Shown here: positions 1 to 9,100 of the stretch, one piece after another
Numbering within the stretch: position 1 is the first letter of the stretch
How the letters are laid out: each line of letters begins with the position of its first letter
Assembly: GCA_022599775.1 (NCBI GenBank)
Contig: JAHZLQ010000033.1
Coordinates: forward strand, 111,776-175,775
Direction: 5' to 3'
DNA length: 64,000 nt
Source of the DNA: Gammaproteobacteria bacterium
GTDB taxonomy: Bacteria > Pseudomonadota > Gammaproteobacteria > Nevskiales > Nevskiaceae
Notes under the pieces: generated by a model
Database searches by the model: none
Told to the model about the DNA's origin: nothing
What the model saw: the letters and a program-made list of their open reading frames with translations, nothing else
Made by a program: the position numbers and the translations under genes

Positions 1-1365
1 CAGCTGACTGGGACGATCGGAATCGGCCGGCACTACGGTCGCCACGCCCACGCTGGCGGTCAGGCGGATCGGCGCCGATCCGCCGGCCAACAACGTGAGC
101 TCGCAGGATTCGATGCGCTGACGGATGCCCGAGGCCAACTCGAGGGCGCCGGCAGCGTCGAGGTCCGGTGCCAGGACCACGAATTCCTCGCCGCCGTAGC
201 GCGCCAGCAGTTGCGAAGCTTGTTGCAGTGCGGCGCCCAGATGCCGAACGACCTCGATCAGGCAGCCGTCGCCCACGGCATGGCCGTGCTGATCGTTGAT
301 CGCTTTGAAGTGGTCCAGATCAATCATCAGCAAGGACAGCGGCCGCCCGGACCGGAGGCATTGCCTCCAGGCTTCAGCATAGGCGCCCTCGAAGCGACGG
401 CGATTGGCGATCCCGGTCAGTGGATCGGTGCGCGTGAGTTCTTCGAGTTTCCGGTTGTTCAGCGTCAGGCGCTCGTTCAATTCCCTCAGTTCACGCGCCA
501 TGCCCCGCGCCCGGGCACGACTTTGCAACAACGCCCACTGCAACCACGCCAGTATCAGAGACATCAGTAGGCCAAGCGCGTGTGACAGCCAGAACAACGT
601 CCAGGGCGGCGTCCAGCCCGCAACCGGGTAGGCGACCAGGGTCCAGGCGCCGCCGGGCACCGCGACCTTCATGCGCAGCGCGGATTCCGGGATCGTTGCC
701 ACATCGCCCATGATCATGCGGGCCTCGTCGCCGGGAAGCGGGTCGCCAATGAGCCAGTAGCGCACACCATCGGACACCGCCAGAAGGTCCGCCTGCGCGA
801 ACAGGGATCGAAGTTCCATTACCATCGAAATGACGCCCCAGTAGCTCGAATCAGCGCGATAGGCCGGCGTGCGACTGACGATGGCGCGGCCGCCCTGAAC
901 GAGATCCACCGGACCGGTCACCACTGCATGCCGCAGTTCCATTGCACGTTTCACGCCGGGCCATTGCTCGGGGCTGTCTTCGTAGCGAAAGCCCAACACG
1001 GCCTGGTTACGTTGCTGCGGACAGACATGGCGCACCACATTGTCGGGCGCCACGCCGATGTTCCGGATCATGGGATTGGACGAACACACCGTACGCAGAA
1101 CCGACTCGATTCGTTGGGGCGTCAAGGAGTCTGCGCTGACCACGAAGGCCGCGAGTCCCTGTGACTGGGCCAGGGTCGTGCTGACCACCGTTTCCAGTCG
1201 CGAGCGTGTACTGGCCACCTGATTCACCACGGCCTGATGCTCGCGTTGCGACAAGCGGCCGACGTGTGCTGCGATCAGCGCCTCAGCGATACAGGTGCCG
1301 GCGATGAAGCTGAGCACTGCGAACACGGCACGCCGCAACCAGCCGCTCGCGAGCGTTGCCGGCAT
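1..1365 (-). CDS. CHASE-GGDEF diguanylate cyclase (3' end cut by window)
   Basis: I read this on the reverse strand from ATG at 1365; an in-frame TAG lies just upstream at 1381-1383, so the start is ATG 1365 or GTG 1368. An N-terminal membrane segment (about residues 8-30) leads into a periplasmic CHASE-like domain (about 40-230), a second membrane segment (about 250-275), and a GGDEF domain with signatures DPLTGIANRR, DLDHFKAINDQHGHAVGD and an intact active loop GGEEF near residues 391-395. The protein should make c-di-GMP from two GTP in response to an extracytoplasmic ligand. The inhibitory I-site RxxD expected before GGEEF reads QASQ, so product inhibition is probably absent. The C-terminus runs off the left edge. 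Confidence 0.93.
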   Translation of the reverse strand, partial: MPATLASGWLRRAVFAVLSFIAGTCIAEALIAAHVGRLSQREHQAVVNQVASTRSRLETVVSTTLAQSQGLAAFVVSADSLTPQRIESVLRTVCSSNPMIRNIGVAPDNVVRHVCPQQRNQAVLGFRYEDSPEQWPGVKRAMELRHAVVTGPVDLVQGGRAIVSRTPAYRADSSYWGVISMVMELRSLFAQADLLAVSDGVRYWLIGDPLPGDEARMIMGDVATIPESALRMKVAVPGGAWTLVAYPVAGWTPPWTLFWLSHALGLLMSLILAWLQWALLQSRARARGMARELRELNERLTLNNRKLEELTRTDPLTGIANRRRFEGAYAEAWRQCLRSGRPLSLLMIDLDHFKAINDQHGHAVGDGCLIEVVRHLGAALQQASQLLARYGGEEFVVLAPDLDAAGALELASGIRQRIESCELTLLAGGSAPIRLTASVGVATVVPADSDRPSQL

Positions 1366-1744
1366 CACCGCCGAGCGCCGCTACAGCACAGCGCACAGGG
1401 TTGCGGGGCCCGCAGCCGGCTTGCCCGGCCCTCACGGGCGCTACCGGCGGGCGCGTGCATTTTGGACAAAACGTATCGCCGCAACTTGAAGGGAAATGAT
1501 CAATGCGCTCCCTCGCAGGGAAATTCTTGAATACGGCCGCCGAAGGGGTTCGGGATCGCGTAGACGGGAGCATTGTATGGTTTTCTTCAACGTCGAAAAC
1601 CGCCCGCCGCCCGGACGTATCATCAACGGTGCCCGCTGCGGGACGATCGGTCTGCATTGGGTTCCGGATCCAGGCTGAGGCTCGCCCGATGGCCTGGCAG
1701 TAGATCGGGACGCGTCGTGTCGACGTTCGATGCGCCCGAGGTGC
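1366..1744. other. Intergenic stretch, no recognisable gene
   Basis: This is the 5' side of the leftward diguanylate cyclase and the 3' side of the leftward SDR. Short open frames occur on both strands, but none has protein-like composition, a convincing ribosome binding site or a recognisable motif. It presumably holds the cyclase promoter; I cannot place a -35/-10 pair with confidence. Confidence 0.5.
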
Positions 1745-2548
1745 TCAGAGCACGCCGGGCGCGCCGGCGATGCCCTGGTAGTACTGTCCGGTCAGCATCC
1801 CGCCGTCCACCGCGATTTCCGCTCCGCAGAGGTAGGAGGATTCGTCGCTGGCGAGAAACAACGAGGTCTGCGCCACCTCCAGCGGCTCGCCCACGCGTTG
1901 CATCGGCACCATGGCGTAGCGCTTGTTGACGTCCTCGCGTGTTTCGGCGTAAGGATTGCCCATCGCCGTGTCGACACCGCCGGGATGCACGGAGTTGACG
2001 CGCACGCCGCGATGACCGAACTCCATCGCCGCGACCTTGGTCAGACCGCGCACGCCCCATTTGCTGGCGCAATAGGCACCCAGGCCGTTCGCGGCCTTCA
2101 TTCCGTCCACCGATGAGATGTTCACGATCGAGCCCTTGCCACGTTCGATCATCAGTGGCGCGATCGCCTTCATGCCGAGAAATGTGCCGATGAGGTTGAT
2201 GTCGAGCACGCGTTCGAAGGCAGACTTGTCCATATTCAACAAGGTTTCGAACAGCAGCACACCGGCATTGTTCACCAGTACGTCCAGGTGGCCGCCGATC
2301 GCCATCGCCTGGTCCGCCAGCCGCGTCCAGCTGGCTTCATCGCTGACGTCGTGGTGCGAAAATCGCGCGGCTTCGCCCAATTCCCGGGCCAGGGCACTGC
2401 CTTCCTGATCCAGTACGTCCGCGATCAGCACCTGGGCGCCGTGTTCCACGAACAGACGTGCCGTGGCGGCGCCCATGCCGCGTGCACCACCGGTCACGAT
2501 GGCGATCTTGCCCTGTAGACGCTCGGGCCGAGGGCCGGTCTGGCTCAT
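1745..2548 (-). CDS. Short-chain dehydrogenase/reductase (hydroxysteroid-dehydrogenase-like)
   Basis: A 267-residue classical SDR. The Rossmann motif TGGARGMG lies about 20 residues in, NNAG near 97, the catalytic serine in NISSVDG and the pair YCASK (YxxxK). An upstream ATG at 2593 is possible, but ATG 2548 is preceded by GAGAG at good spacing and begins the family-like sequence, so I chose it. The closest resemblance I recall is to 3-alpha/20-beta-hydroxysteroid dehydrogenases, which oxidise or reduce steroid hydroxyl groups with NAD(H). The steroid genes downstream make a steroid substrate plausible, but this is context, not proof. It is divergent from the TonB receptor gene (270 bp between starts). 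Confidence 0.85.
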   Translation of the reverse strand: MSQTGPRPERLQGKIAIVTGGARGMGAATARLFVEHGAQVLIADVLDQEGSALARELGEAARFSHHDVSDEASWTRLADQAMAIGGHLDVLVNNAGVLLFETLLNMDKSAFERVLDINLIGTFLGMKAIAPLMIERGKGSIVNISSVDGMKAANGLGAYCASKWGVRGLTKVAAMEFGHRGVRVNSVHPGGVDTAMGNPYAETREDVNKRYAMVPMQRVGEPLEVAQTSLFLASDESSYLCGAEIAVDGGMLTGQYYQGIAGAPGVL

Positions 2549-2818
2549 GGCATTTCTCTCATATTCTGGCTTGGCACGGTTGCCGATGCACAATTTTGCT
2601 GCGCGCGTGAGGCGCAGTCTGATGCGACTCGGCGCGGTCGGCTTCGTCCGAACGCAGCATCAGATCGGGCTCACCCTTACGGATGATGTTCAGTGGCAGA
2701 GAGGCCGCAATCATGCACGCGCTGATTCGACGGCTCGGGGTGCGAGGCTTCGAGGTCCGGAACAGGGCAGCCGGAAGTTGTCATTTCTGCCGGCCAATCG
2801 AAGAACACGGGGAGAGTC

Positions 2819-5107
2819 ATGCTGCGTATCCAGTTGAAGCGTCTGTTCCACATCGTCGGTGTTGCCGGTCTGTCGATGGCCGTCCCGGCATTCGCGCAAA
2901 GCGCAATGGCAGACACGGATGTCGCAGCCACACAGACCAAGCGCAGCGCGGGCGCGCTGGAGGAAATCGTCGTCACCGCGCAGCGGCGCGAGGAAAAATT
3001 GCAGGACGTGCCGGTGGCCGTGAGCGCCTTCACCGAAGCGGATATCGAGAACCGTGGCATCGATCGCCTCGATGACCTCAATGCGCTGGCGCCCGGTCTG
3101 CAGATCAGCAAGACCCCCTCCAATTCCACAATCTCGCAGATTTCGATACGCGGCATCACGCAGATCAATCCCGCGATCTACTGGGACCCGGCCGTCGGCG
3201 TGTACGTGGATGGCGTCTACATCGGCAAGGCTCAGGGCTCGATCTTCGATCTTGTGGACCTGGCCAATGTCGAGGTGCTGCGCGGGCCGCAGGGTACGCT
3301 GTATGGCCGCAACACCCTGGCCGGCGCGATCAATCTGATCTCGCGTGCACCGACGGGGGAGTGGGCCGGCAAGGCCAGCCTGGAAGTCGGCGACTACAAC
3401 GCCATGGTGCAGAAGGCCAGTGTGGATCTGCCGGAGATGAAAGGCTTCCGCGTCTCCATCGGCGCGCGTTCCGAACGCCGCGATGGCTGGGTCAAGACTT
3501 CGCGGACCAGCCCGCTGAACGATTTCAACGATCGCCACAACGACGGTCTGCGCCTGGCCGTGGACTACGTCGGTCTCGACGATTTCACCGTGGCCTATCG
3601 CTACGACCAGTCCAACGTCGATCAGTCCAACAACTACGACCAGCTGTACCGAATCGCGCCCGGATTTGGTCTGGACGACTATGCCTCCACCGACCGTGAG
3701 GAATTCGCGGACGTCAATTCGCCGTCCTACGAGGAATCGCGTGTCACCGGGCACTCGCTCACCTTGACTTGGGACCTGGACGATCGCAATACGCTCAAGT
3801 CCATCAGCGGTTATCGCCGCCTCGAATGGAACGATTCGCTGGACCTGGACGGCTCACCGCTCAACGTCGCCTTCACTCAGCGCTTTACCGACTACGACCA
3901 GTTCTCGCAGGACTTGCAGTGGATCGGCAGTCTGGACCGGCTGAACTACGTTGCCGGCCTGTACTACTTCACCGATGACGGGCAGACCAACAATCCCCAG
4001 CTGTTCTTCGACGGCGCCGCGGAATACGACTCGCGCTACGGTACCGGCACCGATGCCTGGGCGGCCTATGGCCAAGCCGACTACAAGTTGCTGGACGCTC
4101 TCACGCTGACCCTGGGCCTGCGCTACACCAGCGAGAAGAAGAAACTGGACCGCGCCTTCGGCGTGCGTACCAGTCCGGACGATCCGTACTACTACCTGAT
4201 TCCCGAAGGCACGCACGCTGCGGAAACCTTTACCGATACCACGCCGATGGTGTCCGTCGCCTATCGCTTCAATGAAAGCGTCAACGTCTACGCCAAGTAC
4301 ACGGAAGGCTTCAAGAGCGGCGGCTTCAACGGTGAATACAGCAACCCGATGGCCACGCCGGAGGACAACATCGCCGAGACGCTGACGCCGTTCAAACCCG
4401 AGAAGCAAAAATCTTTCGAACTGGGCGCCAAGACCGACCTGTTCGGCGGCCGCGCTCGCGTCAATGTCGCGCTGTTCCACAATGAACTCGAAGATCTGCA
4501 AGCTTCGATCTTCCTGGGGCAGGGGGCCGCCGCCACGGCCGTGCGCAACGCCGGCGAAGCGACGGTCGAGGGCGTGGAAGTCGAGGCCGTGCTGCTGCTG
4601 ACCGCCGGCACCACGCTGAGCCTCAACTACGCCTATCTGGATTCGCAGTACGACGAATTCATCGATCTGGCGATTCCGGATCGCATCAACCAGGCCGACA
4701 ACCGCGCCTTCGTCCACGCGCCGGAAAACGCGTACAACCTCACGCTGAACAGTCTGCTGGCCGAGACGGCATGGGGCCGCCTCCGCATGGTGGTCGACTA
4801 CTCGTATACCGATTCGTTCTACACCTATCCTTACCAACTGGCGGATTCCGGGCCGGACTACAACCCCAATGCCCAACTTGCCGCCAATTCCGAGGTGGAC
4901 GGACACGGCATGCTCAATCTGCGCCTCTCGCTGGCGGACATCGCGCTGGGCGAGGCCAGCGGCGAACTGGCGATCTGGTGCCGCAATGCCCTGGACGACG
5001 ATACCGCCACCAACTTCATCGACTTCGGACCCGCGTTCGGCGGTCTTACCGTGGCCAACTTCGAGGAACCGCGCACGCTGGGGATTACCGGGATCGTGCG
5101 CTGGTAA
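2819..5107 (+). CDS. TonB-dependent outer-membrane receptor
   Basis: 762 residues. A signal peptide (about 1-27, ending PAFAQ) is followed by a TonB-box-like stretch, EEIVVTAQRREE, the plug domain (about 55-170, with LRGPQGTLYGRNTLAGAINL) and a 22-strand-type beta barrel that ends in a terminal aromatic residue (IVRW). A strong ribosome site, GGGGAGA, lies just before ATG 2819. The large family with the EEIVVTAQ box imports varied organic substrates, not only siderophores. Next to steroid catabolism genes it may take up a sterol or bile-acid-like compound; this is inference. No iron-uptake genes are nearby to suggest a siderophore. Confidence 0.93.
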   Translation: MLRIQLKRLFHIVGVAGLSMAVPAFAQSAMADTDVAATQTKRSAGALEEIVVTAQRREEKLQDVPVAVSAFTEADIENRGIDRLDDLNALAPGLQISKTPSNSTISQISIRGITQINPAIYWDPAVGVYVDGVYIGKAQGSIFDLVDLANVEVLRGPQGTLYGRNTLAGAINLISRAPTGEWAGKASLEVGDYNAMVQKASVDLPEMKGFRVSIGARSERRDGWVKTSRTSPLNDFNDRHNDGLRLAVDYVGLDDFTVAYRYDQSNVDQSNNYDQLYRIAPGFGLDDYASTDREEFADVNSPSYEESRVTGHSLTLTWDLDDRNTLKSISGYRRLEWNDSLDLDGSPLNVAFTQRFTDYDQFSQDLQWIGSLDRLNYVAGLYYFTDDGQTNNPQLFFDGAAEYDSRYGTGTDAWAAYGQADYKLLDALTLTLGLRYTSEKKKLDRAFGVRTSPDDPYYYLIPEGTHAAETFTDTTPMVSVAYRFNESVNVYAKYTEGFKSGGFNGEYSNPMATPEDNIAETLTPFKPEKQKSFELGAKTDLFGGRARVNVALFHNELEDLQASIFLGQGAAATAVRNAGEATVEGVEVEAVLLLTAGTTLSLNYAYLDSQYDEFIDLAIPDRINQADNRAFVHAPENAYNLTLNSLLAETAWGRLRMVVDYSYTDSFYTYPYQLADSGPDYNPNAQLAANSEVDGHGMLNLRLSLADIALGEASGELAIWCRNALDDDTATNFIDFGPAFGGLTVANFEEPRTLGITGIVRW

Positions 5108-5153
5108 ACCGGCGGTGTGACATCACCGGAACAGCCGTGTAGAAGCACCGCTG

Positions 5154-5978
5154 TCACTCGTCGACGTCGGCCGCAGGGAAGCCGTCGGATTGGCGGAAAC
5201 GGCGCAGGACCACCGAAAATGCGTCGGAATCGGCGAGGCGGTCCAGCGTCTTCACCAAATCGTCAAGGTCCGCGCCGCGCGTGCGGCAGCAGACGAGATA
5301 GTCACGCAGCACCTCGGGAAGACGGGTTCCATTCCTCCGCAGGTGCTGTTCCACTTGCAGAAAATAGGCGGCGCCGCCCCAGTACATGACCGGATACTGC
5401 CGCGCCCGCAGCAATCGTTCCGCGGCGTCTGCAAACGGCAGCTCCGGGTAGGGGTAGCCGCGAGCCGCACTCTGCAGATTGCGGCGATAGCGGTCGTCCG
5501 CAGCCGAGCGCGCAAGCACTCCCATTTGGATCATCACCTGATATTGCATATAGCTGGCGAACCCCTCGGCGAACCAGGCGTTGTCGCGTCCGAGATACGG
5601 CAGAACCAGGTGGCTGAGTTCATGCGGTGCGGTCCAGTCCTCTCTAAACTGCTTCCGGTCATAGCCGGGATCCACGTAAAACTCGACGCCTTCGCGTCGG
5701 CCGCGCTTGGTGTGTGCCCAGGGAACAGGCTCTCCCGCAGGCTCGCGCCGGCGGAATTCGATGCGCACGTCCATGGGAAATGGACCCACCTCGCGTTCCA
5801 GCGCCTCGCAGGTTTCGCGAATCCAGGATTCCAGCTGCGTCTTTTCCGTTTCACTGAAACGGTCATCCCAATCCAGGCTGAGCGCGGCCAGGCTCGGCGA
5901 CGGAACGAGCGCGCCCAGCAGCGGCATGAGCAGGCCGCAGAGCCAGCGCGGGGGCCGGCTGGCGAAGACGGTAGGCAT
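5154..5978 (-). CDS. Secreted HExxH (peptidase MA-like) protein
   Basis: 274 residues from ATG 5978, beginning with a cleavable signal peptide (hydrophobic LLMPLLGALVP, cleavage near SLAAL). A gluzincin zinc site is visible: HELSH at residues 119-123 and a downstream glutamate in WFAEGF (E138), the arrangement of peptidase MA-like proteins. It is probably a periplasmic or extracellular metallopeptidase-like protein. A longer frame extends upstream to 6431, but that part overlaps the divergent receptor gene and is not protein-like. It converges with the TonB receptor gene (47-bp gap) and is divergent from the GGDEF-EAL gene. Substrate unknown. Confidence 0.8.
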   Translation of the reverse strand: MPTVFASRPPRWLCGLLMPLLGALVPSPSLAALSLDWDDRFSETEKTQLESWIRETCEALEREVGPFPMDVRIEFRRREPAGEPVPWAHTKRGRREGVEFYVDPGYDRKQFREDWTAPHELSHLVLPYLGRDNAWFAEGFASYMQYQVMIQMGVLARSAADDRYRRNLQSAARGYPYPELPFADAAERLLRARQYPVMYWGGAAYFLQVEQHLRRNGTRLPEVLRDYLVCCRTRGADLDDLVKTLDRLADSDAFSVVLRRFRQSDGFPAADVDE

Positions 5979-6121
5979 GGTGGGGGCCGTTCGAGGGATG
6001 ATTGAGACGCCCGGTTTGCGGGCGAGTTCCGCAAGGCGATGATTGTCCGGCCGATCGCGATGCGGCACTTCGCGTACGCGCGCGCGGGGAGTAATCTGCT
6101 GCGGAGGGGAGAACGCAATAG

Positions 6122-9100
6122 ATGACAGCAGAGCTGTTACAGGATCTGACCAACAACGCGACGCCGTTGCTGGCGCTCGCCATGTTGCACAACACGCTTC
6201 GGGCCCGACGGAAGGTCCATGGCACATGGTTTGGCGTGCTGACCGGTATGTTGTTCGGCGCCACCGCGATGATCGGTATGGCCTTTCCGTTCGTCCTGAG
6301 TTCGGGTCTGATCTTCGATTCACGCTCGGTGGTAATGAGTCTGGCAGGACTGTTCGGCGGCCCGCTGGTGGCGGGTGTGGCCGCATTGATGGCGATCGCC
6401 TACCGGAGCTGGCTTGGCGGGATCGGCACATTCACCGGCGTGGCAGTGATCCTCAGCGCGACCTCGATCGGTATTGCTGCGCACTGGCTGAAGCAACGGG
6501 GCCGGCTGAAGCCCGGGCTCGTGAGTTTTCTTGCCTTGGGCCTGTTCGTGCACCTGGTTTCGCTGTTGTGGATGCTGAGCCTGCCGAATGCGCTGTTCGG
6601 CGATGTCATGCGGCACGTGGCCGGCCCGTTTCTGAGCGTGCTGACGCTTTCGACCTTGGTTTTCGCGCATCTGTTCCAGCTCGGCGAGGATCAGGAGCTG
6701 GCGGCGAAATCGCTTGCCGAAAGCGAGGAAAGATTCCGCAAGCTGGTGGAGGGATCGCTGGTTGGCGTGTATGTGATCCAGGGGCGGCGCGTGGCCTACG
6801 CCAATCCCGCGCTCGATGAAATCTTCGGCTATCCGGAAGGCGGGCTTGAGGGTCGGATGGTCAGGACCCTGGTGGCGCCGGATAGCTTTTCCGAGGTTTA
6901 CGAAAGGCTGCAGCGTCAGTTCGGTGATACGCCGGGCAGTCTCCGATATTCATTTCAGGCGGTGAAAGCGGACCGGACGGCCTTTGTGGCCGAGGTGTTC
7001 GGAAGCCGGGCCCTGTACGGCGGCAAGCCCGCCATCGTAGGCATGCTGCTCGATGTGACCGAGCGGCAGCAGACCGCCCGCCGCTTGTCCGAGAGCGAGC
7101 GTCTGTTGCGCGAGTCCCAGATGGTGGCCCGGATCGGCAGCTACCAGTACGACTTCAGGACGCGCTGCTACACCACGTCGGCATTCGTCGACGAAATGCT
7201 GGGACTCGAGCCCGGACAGGCGAAATCGGACGCCGCCTGGCTCGATCTGGTTGACCCCGGCTACCGCGCAGAGGTCGAGCGGCAAGCCATCGAGGCCGCC
7301 GGCCAGAATGATTCCGAACAAACGTATCCGATCATCCGGCCGCGTGACGGCCAGCGACGCTGGTTGCACAGCGTGGCGCGTACGGAACGAGACGAGGCCG
7401 GCCGGCCATCACGGGTGGTGGGCATCATCCAGGATGTCACCGAACGTCGCGAAGCCGAACTCGCCGCCGAATCAAGCGAGAGCAAGTTCCGGGTGCTGGT
7501 GAACGCGATTCCGGATCTGGTCTGGCTGAAGGATCCTCAGGGAGTCTTTCTCACCTGCAACCGCCAATTCGAGCGATTCATGGGGCGCGCCGAAGCGGAG
7601 GTGATCGGAAAGACGGATTTCGATTTCGTCGACCATGAATCGGCGGTGCAGTTTCGTGCCGACGACAAGCGGGTTCTCGAATCGGGACGGACCATCGTCA
7701 ATGAGGAGCGTTTGCAGGGAGCGATCCATGGCGAGCCGAGATTACTCGAAACGGTCAAGACGCCGTTGTACGGCGCCACCGGCGATCTGATCGGTGTGCT
7801 CGGTGTTGCGCGTGACATCACCCAGCGCAAGGCAGTGGAAGACGCGCTGCGCCTGAGCGAGCGCTTGCACAGTCGCGCTCAACGTGTCGCGCAGATAGGG
7901 CATTGGGAATTCGACCACCGGAGCAGCGAAATGCATTGGTCGGACGAGGTTTACCGAATTTTCGAGCGGGATCCGAAGTCCTTTACCCCCAATTTCGAAA
8001 GCTCACTTGAGGCCACGCACCCGGATGATCGGGAATGGGTGAAGGCGACCTTCGAGGATGCGGCGAAACGCGGCAAGCAATATCAACTGATACATCGCAT
8101 TCAGCAGCCTTCGGGCGAGATCAAGTACGTCGAGGAACGCGCGCAGTTCGTGATGGACAGTGACGGCACGCCGCTGCGGACGGTGGGTACGGCTCAGGAC
8201 GTCACCGAACGACGCCGGGTTCAACTGGATCTGGAGCGTCAACTGCACAACAACCGGCTGATGCTGGACACGATGACGGACGGCTACCTGCGCCTTGACG
8301 CGCAAGGAAACATCCTCGACGTCAACCAGGCGTACTGCCGGATGCTTGGATATGAAAAGGCCGAACTGATCGGGAGCACGGTCGGCAAGCTCCGCGTTGA
8401 GAATAATCCGCTCGAAGTTCCCGAAATCGCAGCGACGGTCCTTCAGGCAGGGCATCTGCGCTTCGAAACCTATCATCGACGCAAGGACGGCGGGGTGATT
8501 CTGTTCGAGTCCAGCGCCACGGCGATGCCCGGCGTAGAGCCAGCCCAGATCGCCGCGTTTCTGAGGGACGTCACCGAGCAGCGCAGCATCGAAGCGCACT
8601 ACCGGGAACTCGTTAATCGGATTCCAGCCGGCGTCTTCCGATATCGGGCTGATCGTCTCGGTCGTGGGCGCTTGGAATATGTGAGTCCGGAGTTCTGCCG
8701 TCTGCTGAAGGTCCAAAAATCCGATGCGCTCGGACAACCCGAGCATCTGTTAAATCGCATGTGCCCTGAGGACCGTGCGGAGTTCCAGCGGAGGCGGAGG
8801 CACGCCGGCAACGGAAGCCGGTTGTTCAGTTGGGACGGACGCCTCAGGCTGGACGATCAAATTCGATGGGTACATGTCGAGGCTGGAGCGACCGAAGAGG
8901 TCGGTGGCGCGATGGTCTGGCACGGGATCGCAACCGACGTGACCGAGCGGCAGCTGCTGCTCGACCGCATGCGTCTGGATTCGGCAGTGATCGCGAGCAC
9001 GACTGAGTCGATCATCGTGACTGACCTTGAGTCGAATATCGTCTCCGTCAACAAGGCGTTCACCGATATGACGGGTTACACGGCAACCGAAGTACTCGGC

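Noticed and set aside
1283..1657. 124-codon minus-strand frame upstream of the diguanylate cyclase
   Set aside because: It runs into the cyclase coding region in another frame and its residues do not resemble a protein.
2711..4906. Two ~350-codon minus-strand frames inside the TonB receptor gene
   Set aside because: The receptor has signal peptide, plug and barrel throughout; the opposite frames are low-complexity shadows.
5979..6431. N-terminal extension of the peptidase-like gene to 6431
   Set aside because: It would overlap the divergent GGDEF-EAL gene and place the signal peptide internally.
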